Assembly: GCA_024234075.1 (NCBI GenBank)
Contig: JACKOV010000002.1
Location: forward strand, 744,001 to 808,000
Source of the DNA: Nevskiaceae bacterium
GTDB taxonomy: Bacteria; Pseudomonadota; Gammaproteobacteria; Steroidobacterales; Steroidobacteraceae
DNA length: 64,000 nt
Direction: 5' to 3'
The translations under genes and the position numbers were made by a program. The notes beneath the pieces are model-generated. The model saw only the letters and a program-made list of their open reading frames with translations. It was not told the DNA's origin and made no database searches. Position 1 is the stretch's first letter. Every line of letters starts with the position of its first letter. This document shows, one piece after another, positions 8,335-15,237 of this stretch.

Positions 8335-9172
8335 AAAAGGTTTGCCAGGAAGGCGGGCGATATTCCTGACTGTCGTTCCGCGTGGTGAATTTGTGCCTGA
8401 ACATGTAAGTGTTGTTGCGGCATTGGCCGCTCTTCAGTTCGCCGTGCGGTTGCGTCGTGTCGATCTTGTAAATATTGGCCGTTACGATCGAGTGGACTAT
8501 CTGATGCTGAGTCTTGATCTTGATCCTGGTTCTGTGAATCGGGCAATCGGGGACTGAATGAACGTGAGTGCAGGTCGTCTGATGAAGGTCCAGATACAAC
8601 TTCCATCTTGCTGCCTGTCCTGCCCTATCTACTAGAGAGGTCTTCGCCGACAAGAAAAGTATGGGGCTTCTCTCGTTGCCATCTGGTACCCACAAAGATA
8701 TGTCGATATCAGGTTCAACGGAGAATTCGCCTGCGTCGGCGTCCAATCCAAAGATAGTGAGCTCCTCCTTCATGTTTTTTGGAGCATTGGGTCCGACGGC
8801 TATCGGAAGGTTATTGGTCGCGAGCCACTTCAGCACAGCGTATTCGCACAACCCCTGAAAATTTGTCCCAGCGGAACGCTTGACCGCATTCTGCGCGCGA
8901 ATGCCCGTCTTTCCTGCGGCAGCTATCTGGCCAAGCACGGTTTGATAAGTGCCTCTGAGGATGTTCGTCAGGTGCGCCATTGCGGTGCGCTCCGGCTGGC
9001 TATCTCCGCCGTCCCTGAGTTGCTGCACAATCGTGTCGTACTGGGTCAGGCACGGCTGCAATCGCTCACGGCTCCCAAGCGCCTTGAGTCGTCGTTCCTG
9101 TGAGCGCTTCGCGGCACGCAGTGCATCGATGGTCTTTATCGACTGCGCCGACTCTGCAGTTGCCTTAGGCAC
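8213..9172 (-). CDS. Putative type II restriction endonuclease (BsaWI-like)
   Basis: The protein has 319 residues. A PD-(D/E)xK-type core is visible: EPDIDISLWVPDG followed by ILFLSAKTSLVDRAGQAARW. The SAKTSL segment followed by a helix with RAGQ and W resembles the BsaWI family as I recall it. An N-terminal helical region (SQERRLKALGSRERLQ) precedes it. Its partner is the convergent C5-methyltransferase, and position next to a lone methyltransferase supports the call. BsaWI cuts W/CCGGW, but that specificity is not demonstrated here. The last ~40 codons lie antisense within the 3' end of the methyltransferase gene. The start is ATG at 9172. Confidence 0.68.
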   Translation of the reverse strand: MPKATAESAQSIKTIDALRAAKRSQERRLKALGSRERLQPCLTQYDTIVQQLRDGGDSQPERTAMAHLTNILRGTYQTVLGQIAAAGKTGIRAQNAVKRSAGTNFQGLCEYAVLKWLATNNLPIAVGPNAPKNMKEELTIFGLDADAGEFSVEPDIDISLWVPDGNERSPILFLSAKTSLVDRAGQAARWKLYLDLHQTTCTHVHSVPDCPIHRTRIKIKTQHQIVHSIVTANIYKIDTTQPHGELKSGQCRNNTYMFRHKFTTRNDSQEYRPPSWQTFSNFPVLIESVFRPYLGLLESDEPSLKQSIPPEILQAPTAS

Positions 9173-9383
9173 TCACTATTCTCCCCGTGTGACCTCCAGG
9201 AGATTGTGTCAGCTTCTAAGGACTGAGACCAGAATGGACGAGCAGTTTGGTCACGACCCTCCAGCAGTACCGGGTGGATACGGGGAGCAGGAGGGAAGGC
9301 CCGATACTGATTACCGTCCCCTCGGTGTGCCCGGGGACCGTCGCTGTAGGCTAGGAGAAGCACCCACAGCGAAGTCATCCGTT

Positions 9384-9680
9384 TCAGTGATACCCGTGGC
9401 AGTCTTTCTGCGGCATCACGTAATGGCTGCTGAACGCGCCAAATCCGGTCGCGGTCACCGGGGGCGGGATGTGCGGTCCGATCACGTAGCGCCACACGAT
9501 GTATGGCATGACCGGCGAGAACACTCCAGCGCGGTAGAACAGTTCGATGTATGCGCTGACGCGCGCCAACTGATGCCTGTCGTCTCGTGTTGACGCGAGG
9601 TTGATCAGGTCTTCATCGGGTTCCTTGTAGAACTCGATGCGCGGGTTGACGCAGTATTTGCAGCGGCAGGACTGGTTCAT
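9384..9680 (-). CDS. Hypothetical 98-residue protein
   Basis: I do not recognise a family. The N-terminus CRCKYCVNPRIEF has three closely spaced cysteines (CxCxxC) and could bind metal. The middle (VSAYIELFYRAGVFSPVMPYIVWRYVIG) is hydrophobic and aromatic. Its ATG overlaps the stop of the DUF5681 gene (ATGA, 9677-9680), which supports it being a real, translationally coupled gene in the minus-strand island operon. The 211 bp between its stop and the endonuclease start hold no gene that I can support. Confidence 0.5.
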   Translation of the reverse strand: MNQSCRCKYCVNPRIEFYKEPDEDLINLASTRDDRHQLARVSAYIELFYRAGVFSPVMPYIVWRYVIGPHIPPPVTATGFGAFSSHYVMPQKDCHGYH

Positions 9681-10120
9681 GGCTTCACCACGTCGCTCTG
9701 GGCAAACTGCTTGAAGGCTTCGATGAGCTTTTCGGCGCTGCTGTCCCCGCCGCCGTTCTCCAGCGCGCGAACCTCGGCAAGCTGACGGATCATGTCGGTC
9801 AGGTGCTTTCCTTCCTCAACTGTCAGGTCGCCATTCGCGACCGCCTGCGTCACTTGTGCCATTTGAGTTGCAAGGGGCGCAGACGTATCCAGCGCAAACT
9901 CAACCAGCGATCCTTCGGGCTTCAAGGTTGGAACCGATCTGGCGAGCACTAGAGCCGCAGCGGTCATGTCTCCACCTTGGGCCGCCGCGCTCACTACTTC
10001 CGCGATCTTTGCGGCGTCCTGAAGCAAGGCGTTCGTAACGCGCGCTCGCTTCTCCACGATGCCGCGCGGCCGCCCGCGGGGGTTGCCGGAAACGCCAGGT
10101 TTGAAGCGTCCATCACTCAT
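9677..10120 (-). CDS. DUF5681 domain protein
   Basis: This 147-residue protein begins with FKPGVSGNPRGRPRG (residues ~6-20), the hallmark motif of DUF5681 proteins, which are common in phage-like islands. The rest is helical and alanine-rich, with no catalytic motif visible. Its function is unknown; some relatives occur beside terminase-type genes, but no terminase is present here. It lies 25 bp downstream of the IS-interrupted gene and overlaps the next gene by 4 bp, so it belongs to one minus-strand transcription unit that the IS21 insertion may now block. Confidence 0.7.
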   Translation of the reverse strand: MSDGRFKPGVSGNPRGRPRGIVEKRARVTNALLQDAAKIAEVVSAAAQGGDMTAAALVLARSVPTLKPEGSLVEFALDTSAPLATQMAQVTQAVANGDLTVEEGKHLTDMIRQLAEVRALENGGGDSSAEKLIEAFKQFAQSDVVKP

Positions 10121-10541
10121 CGGAGAGTCCTGTTTACATCAGGCCTTAAAGAGCACCGGCTCTGTGCTCATTGACCGCGGCGAGAACCTCGTCCAGCGCC
10201 TTCTGCGACCCATTGGCCACGTTGCGCAGCTCCGCTGCGCGCTTGAACGTGCCGCGCATCGCCTTTTCGACGGACGACAGCGCGATGGGTGAGGTGCGCT
10301 CCAGCACAGCCAGCGCGGCCCGCGTGGCGTTGAGGCGCTTCACCGCATCGGGTGACCGCAGTTCGTGCAGCTTGCGCAGGTAGTACCCGTGCTCCACCTT
10401 CGTGATGCCGGTCAGGTAGTGCGGCGCACCGAGGATCGCGGTCACCGTGTCGCTGTCGCCTTCGTCCAGTGCGGCTTCAAGGAACTTGATGCGCTCCTCG
10501 CGCTTGAGCTCCTTCACGTGGCGGCGAATCTCCTCGTTGAG

Positions 10542-10605
10542 TGTCAACGCCGGGGTAAAGCTAGACCACCTTTCCATCAGGTCGTCGGAGTAAAAGTAGA
10601 CCACC
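10542..10605. repeat. Left end of the IS21 element with two transposase-site repeats
   Basis: Two related units occur in tandem. The terminal unit is 10542-10570 (TGTCAACGCC...GACCACC); the subterminal unit is 10583-10605 (CGTCGGAGTAAAAG...GACCACC). Both share the form CGnCGGnGTAAA followed by GACCACC. Such subterminal repeats are transposase-binding sites in IS21-type elements. Confidence 0.75.
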
Positions 10606-10646
10606 CACCCTTGTTCGTTGCTGTCCCGTCGACGGCTGCGGCTCCG

Positions 10647-10689
10647 GCGCCTTCGCCGCGCAGGGCGTAGCCCGGAGCGGCGAAGGCGC
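10647..10689 (-). terminator. Hairpin downstream of istB
   Basis: Perfect 13-bp arms (GCGCCTTCGCCGC at 10647-10659 and its complement at 10677-10689) flank a 17-base loop, 13 bp beyond the istB stop. No T-run follows on the minus strand, so it could be a terminator of the IS transcript or only a structural hairpin. Confidence 0.35.
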
Positions 10690-10701
10690 GGCGCGCTCCG
10701 C

Positions 10702-11481
10702 TCAGCTGGCGTCGGCCCGCGGCCGGACCTGACCGATCTTCCTCTTGTCCTTCATCCGGTAGCTTTCGCCGGCGATCTGCACGATGTGCGCGTGGTGCAG
10801 GAGCCGGTCGAGCAGCGCGGCGGTCAACGTCGCGTCGTCGGCAAGTGCCGAGGCCCACTGGGCGAACGGCAGGTTGCTCGTCACGATCGTCGCGGCGCGC
10901 TCGTAGCGCTTGGCGATCACGTGGAAGAACAGGTTTGCCTCGTCGCGCCCGAACGGCAGGTAGCCGAGTTCGTCGATGACGAGCAGCTTCGGTCCCAGTA
11001 CGGCGCGGTTCATGTACTCCTTTAGCCTCGCTTGGGCCTTCGCCGTCGCGAGCTGCATCATCAGGTCCGCTGCGCTGATGAAGCGCGTCTTGATGCCCGC
11101 CTGCGTCGCCTTCAGCGCCAGCGCGCTCGCGAGGTGCGTCTTGCCGACCCCGGACGGCCCGAGCAGCACGATGTTCTCCGCCCGCTCGATGAACGCCAGG
11201 CTCGCGAGCTCCCCGATCTGCTTCTTCGGCGCGCCGCTCGCATAGGCGAAGTCGTAGGTCTCGAGCGTCTTGATCGCCGGCAGCGTCGCGAGCTTCAGCA
11301 GCACCTCGCGGGAACGGCGCTCTCGCGCCTCGCACTCCGCGGCAAGCAGCCGCTCCAGGAACTCCCCGAGGCTCGCCTCCTCGCGCACCGCCGTCTCCGC
11401 CATCGCCGGCCACTCGGCGCTCACCGTGCCGAGCTTCAGGCGCTCACACAGGTGTGTGATCCGGGCACTGACCAGGTCCAT
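10702..11481 (-). CDS. istB: IS21 helper ATPase IstB
   Basis: The 259-residue AAA+ protein has Walker A GPSGVGKTHLA (residues ~108-118), Walker B LLVIDELGYLPF and the DnaC-like core typical of IstB. It cooperates with IstA to choose the target and drive transposition. Its ATG shares a base with the istA stop (TGATG near 11481), so translation is coupled. Confidence 0.95.
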   Translation of the reverse strand: MDLVSARITHLCERLKLGTVSAEWPAMAETAVREEASLGEFLERLLAAECEARERRSREVLLKLATLPAIKTLETYDFAYASGAPKKQIGELASLAFIERAENIVLLGPSGVGKTHLASALALKATQAGIKTRFISAADLMMQLATAKAQARLKEYMNRAVLGPKLLVIDELGYLPFGRDEANLFFHVIAKRYERAATIVTSNLPFAQWASALADDATLTAALLDRLLHHAHIVQIAGESYRMKDKRKIGQVRPRADAS

Positions 11482-12539
11482 CAGGCCACCTCCGGCAGCA
11501 GCGCCTCGTAGACCGACAGCGGATGCTGCAGGCTCTCGAGCGGGATCGGGGCGGCCGCGATGATCCGGCCGCCACGCCGCGGCTCGCTCGCGATGCGGGC
11601 CTCTCGCGGCAGCGGCAGCAGATGCTCGCGTTCGAGCGCGAGGCGCGCGCAGGGCGCCTCGCCGGTCGTGCCGTGCCGGCGCACGTTGGCGACGGTCTCG
11701 AGCCAGGGACCGATGTGCGCGTTCGCCGCCACCGCATCGAGCTTCAGTCCCGAGCTCTTGAGCGTCGCCGCGAGCGGCACCAGGAAGCTGCCCTTCAGAT
11801 ACCCGTTGAACCGCTCGACTTTACCCTTGGTCTTCGCCCGGTACGGTCGGCACAGCCGCGGCCTAAAGCCGTACTCCTGGGAGAGCTCCAGCAGCCGTCG
11901 GTTGAAGCGGTGCGCGCCGACACCGTACGCGTCGCGCTCGAGCACGACGGTCCGCGGGTTATCGAGCAGGACCTCCGCTGGTACGCCACCGAAGTAGCCG
12001 AATGCCCCGCGCAGCCCCTCGAGCAGCGTCGCCGTGTCCTCGGCGATCGTGAAGCGCACGAAGGTCGCGCGGCTGTAGCCGAGCGTCGCGACAAACGCCA
12101 GCAGCGGCTCGCGACCTCGCCTCACCACCGTGAAGTCGGCCTGCATCTGCTCGCCCGGCGCGGTCTCGAAGCGCACCACCGGATCGGGTCGCCCGTGCGG
12201 CTTCAGCGGCGCCAGATACGCTTTCAGCTGCGTCACTCCGCCTCGGTAACCACGCTCGACCAGCTCCCGGTGCAGCACCGACGCCGGGATCCACCGCGGT
12301 CTCGCCGCCTCGATCCGCTCCTGCAGATAGCCCTTGAACGGCTCCAGCTTCGTCGGCCGGGCCGCCCTCGGTCCGTATCGCCTCGGCCCCGGGTCCTGCA
12401 GATACCGCCTCACCGTCACCCGCGAGATCCCGAGCTCCCGCGCGATCGCCCGGATCCCCATCCCTCGGCGCTTCAACACCTCGATCTCCACGCTCTGCTC
12501 CTGAGTCAACATCGGCGGCAGCTCGCTCAAAGCTGCCAT
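11481..12539 (-). CDS. istA: IS21 transposase IstA
   Basis: This 352-residue protein has an N-terminal helix-turn-helix (IEVLKRRGMGIRAIARELGISR, the last part at residues ~28-40), then a retroviral-integrase-type catalytic core: QADFTVVRRGREPLLAFVATLG supplies the first Asp, VLLDNPRTVVL the second and KGKVERFNGYLKGSF the Glu. It is somewhat shorter than many IstA proteins (about 390-510), but the DDE set and both flanking domains are present. It is followed immediately by istB. Confidence 0.95.
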   Translation of the reverse strand: MAALSELPPMLTQEQSVEIEVLKRRGMGIRAIARELGISRVTVRRYLQDPGPRRYGPRAARPTKLEPFKGYLQERIEAARPRWIPASVLHRELVERGYRGGVTQLKAYLAPLKPHGRPDPVVRFETAPGEQMQADFTVVRRGREPLLAFVATLGYSRATFVRFTIAEDTATLLEGLRGAFGYFGGVPAEVLLDNPRTVVLERDAYGVGAHRFNRRLLELSQEYGFRPRLCRPYRAKTKGKVERFNGYLKGSFLVPLAATLKSSGLKLDAVAANAHIGPWLETVANVRRHGTTGEAPCARLALEREHLLPLPREARIASEPRRGGRIIAAAPIPLESLQHPLSVYEALLPEVA

Positions 12540-12548
12540 CCTTACCCA

Positions 12549-12601
12549 GGTGGTCCACTATTACTCCGACGAGGTGGGTCAGTTTTACTCCGGCGCTAAC
12601 A
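12549..12601. repeat. Right end of the IS21 element with two transposase-site repeats
   Basis: Read inward from 12601 on the minus strand there is a terminal unit TGTTAGCGCCGGAGTAAA followed by GACCCACC, then a second unit CGTCGGAGTAAT followed by GGACCACC. They mirror the two units at the left end. Confidence 0.75.
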
Positions 12602-13294
12602 GTTGAGGCCGCCGTTGGACGCCTTCTGCTGGATTGGCGCCTGTAGCTGCTGCTCCAGCGCGGTAGCGGCGTTCTCCAGCGTCTCGCGGGCTGTAGTGAA
12701 GTGCTTGTAGATGCGGTCGTGCGCCTTCTCAGCGGGGCCGGAGATGACGAGCAGCTTCTGGTCGTCAGTCTTGCTCCCGTCCTTCCGTAGCTGGAGGTGA
12801 GCCTTGTCCACCGCCTTCAATGCTTCGGTCGCCACGGACAGCGCCGCGACGGCAGGCTGTAGTTCGCTCTTGAACTGTTCGTAGTGATCCAGCCCGGTGA
12901 TGTGGCGCTCGTCCAAGCTGGGCGAAGGGTGGAAGGGCGCGTCCTTGACGATGCCCACCGCCAACGGAGCGCCCACGGGGACACGGGGTCGCGGGTTGTT
13001 CGCGTCAATCGCAACGGGCGGAGTGTCCGTGGTGCGCGTGCTGGACGAGAGATTCTTCATCTCGTCCGTTCGGATTCGATCATCAACTGCTTCGATTGCC
13101 ATGCCGGTCTCCTGCGTAGCGGCGAGCGGGCGTGCTCAATGCTGGCTACGGTAGGACAGCAATCCCGAGAAGCTTTGATTAGGTCCGCAAAAACAATCGG
13201 ATCAGCGGCGGTGCGCTAGAGATACGGTGTCATTCGGTCGGACAGGGCCGCGTATAGGGCGGCAGGGGCCACGCACTGCGCAGCCCGGCCCCCA

Positions 13295-13462
13295 CTACCC
13301 CCGGCGCCGGGCGCGCCAACCCCGCGGGCCCTGCGCGAGCGCTGTCACAAGTGCGCGGGTGCGACTGGGTTGTTGGGCGAGCCAGCGGGCCAGCCTCTCG
13401 CGGGCAAGCAGACGGTTCTCTGCTTGCTGTAGCTGGGCCGGCGAGGGCTTCCGTGTGGTCAT
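13295..13462 (-). CDS. Possible small arginine-rich protein (55 residues)
   Basis: The frame begins MTTRKPSPAQLQQAENRLL and ends GWRARRRG. It would form a basic amphipathic helix (ARERLARWLAQQ). No good ribosome-binding site is visible before either candidate ATG (13462 or 13480), and I recognise no family. It is listed only because it falls in an otherwise empty stretch. Confidence 0.25.
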   Translation of the reverse strand: MTTRKPSPAQLQQAENRLLARERLARWLAQQPSRTRALVTALAQGPRGWRARRRG

Positions 13463-13567
13463 GGCAACAGCGTACGACACCCCTCGTTGCGTCTTACAAC
13501 TCCGCGTTAGGCTCTATTCGACATAATGACAAACTTGGGCCAGTGCGTTGTATTCGTCGAAAAAGTG

Positions 13568-13596
13568 TTGCAGTCGTTAGATTTGCGCGATAAGAT
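13568..13596 (+). promoter_or_regulatory. Putative sigma70 promoter for the structured RNA/leader
   Basis: TTGCAG (13568-13573) and TAAGAT (13591-13596) are separated by exactly 17 bp. Transcription would begin near 13602-13604, at the edge of the first hairpin. Each box matches about four consensus positions, so this is a moderate prediction. Confidence 0.45.
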
Positions 13597-13598
13597 TC

Positions 13599-13772
13599 GA
13601 TCCACCCCGGAGGATCAGTCCGGGGTGGATCACGATTGCTTCAACCTGTGTAGCTGACGACGAAGGCGGTGAGCCCTATGTCATGAGAGCCGCCCGTAGA
13701 AGCGGGCGACCGGCGGAGTAATCCGCCGCAATCGGTGCGGGGGGCTGGGGTTCCAGTCCCCCTCACCCTTTT
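13599..13772 (+). ncRNA. Structured RNA of unknown class, leader/attenuator or small RNA
   Basis: Several hairpins follow one another. H1 has a perfect 13-bp stem (13599-13611 with 13619-13631, 7-base loop). Another is GGCGGT/GCCGCC (13665-13670 with 13689-13694). Competing with its 3' side is CGCCCG/CGGGCG (13691-13696 with 13703-13708). CGGCGGA/TCCGCCG (13711-13717 with 13722-13728) closes a GTAA (GNRA-type) tetraloop. A terminator hairpin ends in TTTT at 13772. CACGATTG (13631-13638) can also pair with CAATCGGTG (13729-13737), which would enclose the inner hairpins and compete with the base of the terminator stem. It ends 28 bp before the HARE-HTH start. I do not recognise the class. Confidence 0.55.
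13734..13772 (+). terminator. Intrinsic terminator just upstream of the HARE-HTH gene
   Basis: GGTG (13734-13737) pairs with CACC (13764-13767). Inside, GGGGGCTGG (13740-13748) pairs with CCAG-T-CCCCC (13753-13762, one bulge) around a GGTT loop, and TTTT follows at 13769-13772. This is a strong rho-independent terminator located before a gene's ribosome-binding site, which is the geometry of attenuation. Confidence 0.7.
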
Positions 13773-13800
13773 AATCTAACACGATTGGAAGGACAAAGTC

Positions 13801-14310
13801 ATGAGCGCGGACCCGTCGAACATTGATTACGCAGCGGTTTTGGCCGATCTTGAGGCCAAGCGCGACAAGTTGGATGCCGCCATCGCGGGCATCAGGACGA
13901 TGCTTGGCATGCCTGCGGGTGTCAGTTCCGCCGCTAGTGTAGGTAGCGCTGGTTCTAACGGTAGCACGGAGATTGAAGCGGATACGTTTTTCAGTCTTAG
14001 CATTCCTGACGCGGCAAAGAAGTACCTGGGCATGCGCAAAAAGCCCGCTACTACCCCTGAGATTGTCGAAGCCTTGCGACGTGGGGGACAAACTCACGCT
14101 GGCGGTGAGTCCTTCGGCAATACCCTCGGTTCGGTACTTGCTCGGGTCTACGGCAACGGTGGCGGAATCGTCCGCGTCGGTCGTGGTATGTGGGGCCTCG
14201 CCGAGTGGTATCCGAACAAGCCACGCAAGCCGTCCGCTAAGGCGCAGAAGGGAGAGTCTCAGGATGACAGTTCACCGGAAGGTGACGATGAGGTAGACCC
14301 CGCGTCCTAA
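13801..14310 (+). CDS. HARE-HTH-like winged-helix protein
   Basis: The 169-residue protein has three parts: an N-terminal coiled helix (YAAVLADLEAKRDKLDAAIAGIR, ending near residue 32), a Ser/Gly-rich linker (~41-60) and a winged-helix region (~62-138) with SIPDAAKKYLGMR, TTPEIVEALRRGG and GGGIVRVGRGMWGLAEW. This resembles the HARE-HTH domain found in restriction-linked and chromatin proteins, where a role in reading modified DNA has been proposed. The C-terminus is acidic and disordered. GGAAGGA lies 7 bp before the ATG. It follows directly on the structured RNA and terminator, which may control it. It is on the opposite strand to its island neighbours. Confidence 0.68.
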   Translation: MSADPSNIDYAAVLADLEAKRDKLDAAIAGIRTMLGMPAGVSSAASVGSAGSNGSTEIEADTFFSLSIPDAAKKYLGMRKKPATTPEIVEALRRGGQTHAGGESFGNTLGSVLARVYGNGGGIVRVGRGMWGLAEWYPNKPRKPSAKAQKGESQDDSSPEGDDEVDPAS

Positions 14311-14349
14311 GGTATGTCTAGCAACCAGAGAGTTTTCTTGGGGCGCTTT

Positions 14350-14877
14350 TCATGACCAAGGCTTCTGCGGCGCTATTAGGCCAACGGGAGGTGTGAGAGT
14401 GGGCGTAACGACCCACGGCGGCAGGGATCGACGCTGTTCGGCTGCTCGCGCCTCAGTGTTCTTGATGAACGAATCAATATCCATGCGCGGCTCCACCTGA
14501 CCGCGCGCTGCTGCATCCGCCAACTTGATTGCGTCCGCTAACGTGGCGACGGTGAACTTGTGGGGGCTGGTCAGCCAGTCGTTGAACGGGTCGCACCTGT
14601 CGGATGCCCATTTCGACTTGACGACCCGATGCGCAAAGTAGCGTCTCAGATCGCCTGCCCTGTAGACGTAATTCTGGCGGATGTACTTTTCACTGAGCTG
14701 CCAAGCGGCCAGCGCCCAGTCGCGGTCCCTCCTGTCGATCACGCACGAGCCACGCGCGATGTAGATGAAGGAATCCAGCATCTCTGAAAAGGACATATCA
14801 GGCTTCATGACACCCTCCAAGGACTGCCGCCGGTATTTAGCCTCGCGGCGGAGGGTGCCAACCGATACGGAATGCAT
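14350..14877 (-). CDS. Hypothetical 175-residue protein
   Basis: I do not recognise this protein. It appears soluble and mainly helical, with FIYIARGSCVIDRRDRDWALAAWQLSEKYI in the middle and a proline-rich tail (PPWVVTPTLTPPVGL). The ATG at 14877 is followed by a further ATG 23 codons downstream (MKPDMSFSEML), near GGAGGG, which is an alternative start. It is codirectional with the DUF3987, AlpA-like and integrase genes, and lies downstream of them across a 360-bp AT-rich gap. Confidence 0.5.
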   Translation of the reverse strand: MHSVSVGTLRREAKYRRQSLEGVMKPDMSFSEMLDSFIYIARGSCVIDRRDRDWALAAWQLSEKYIRQNYVYRAGDLRRYFAHRVVKSKWASDRCDPFNDWLTSPHKFTVATLADAIKLADAAARGQVEPRMDIDSFIKNTEARAAEQRRSLPPWVVTPTLTPPVGLIAPQKPWS

Positions 14878-15237
14878 CGGAAGATGGAGGGATCATATCA
14901 CGACGGCTGCGGACTACATGCAGGCTTGGCAATGTTGGCCGGCGATCACCACATTCTGCGCCAATCGTTTAGGTCAGGAGACCGAGGGAGCGGGCGTCAG
15001 TAGCAGCGGTGCGGCCGCCAGGCGCGCGAAGTGCGTTAGGAAAAATATGCTCGCCCCCCTCTTATACAAAAACCGCGACTTTCAGAGAGAAAGACAGGGG
15101 GTGTACTAACTTACTAATTTCCTAATTTCGTCTTTATCTCTATGGGTGCGCTCGCATTTCTGCGTTAGGACCGTTTTTGTTGACTGGCCTAAATTATGCC
15201 TGCATCAAAAATGCCGGCTCCTAATGCAAGGGTGTGG
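14878..15237. other. AT-rich intergenic region of the island with short repeats
   Basis: No gene is supported in these 360 bp. The centre (about 15040-15215) is clearly AT-richer than its surroundings (for example TTACTAATTTCCTAATTT). It contains three copies of a 10-bp element, listed separately. Its position next to the replication-type DUF3987 gene would suit an origin or a control region. Confidence 0.4.
15032..15228. repeat. Dispersed 10-bp element TGCRTTAGGA, three copies
   Basis: Copies lie at 15032-15041 (TGCGTTAGGA), 15161-15170 (TGCGTTAGGA) and, inverted, 15219-15228 (TCCTAATGCA, i.e. TGCATTAGGA). A related CGCGTTAGGC occurs near 13504. They flank the AT-rich core and could be iterons or operators; spacing is irregular. 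Confidence 0.4.

Larger units (their letters stand above)
10542..12601 (-). mobile_element. IS21-family insertion sequence, 2060 bp, complete
   Basis: The element encodes IstA and IstB in the typical overlapping order. Its ends are related inverted sequences beginning TGTCAACGCCGGGGTAAA on the left and TGTTAGCGCCGGAGTAAA on the right (complement). The flanks carry a perfect 6-bp target duplication, GTTGAG at 10536-10541 and 12602-12607. Both ends contain additional internal repeats, as is normal for this family. Intact genes and an exact duplication suggest a recent insertion that may still be mobile. Confidence 0.93.
10146..13102 (-). pseudogene. Unknown 296-residue gene split by an IS21-family element
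   Basis: Two fragments belong together. The 5' part (13102 down to 12602) encodes 167 residues ending KASNGGLN; the 3' part (10541 down to 10146) continues EEIRRHVKELKREER and ends NEHRAGAL. Removing the IS (10542-12601) and one GTTGAG target copy joins them exactly in frame into a 296-residue protein. The 5' part starts at 13102 with AGGAGA just upstream. The protein is mostly helical with no motif I recognise. The 3' part now has a chance fused start inside the IS end (MVYFYSDDL), so a chimeric 152-residue product is possible. Confidence 0.82.
13103..13598. other. Island intergenic region without a confident gene
   Basis: Between the start of the IS-split gene and the structured RNA I see no well-supported gene. 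A possible small minus-strand frame lies at 13295-13462 and is listed separately. The last ~100 bp become AT-rich and contain a promoter-like sequence (13568-13596). Confidence 0.4.

Noticed and set aside
13734..13772. tmRNA- or tRNA-like 3' end (GGGGTTCCAGTCCCC resembles a T arm)
   Set aside because: No acceptor stem, no CCA and a U-run directly after it. It folds better as an intrinsic terminator.
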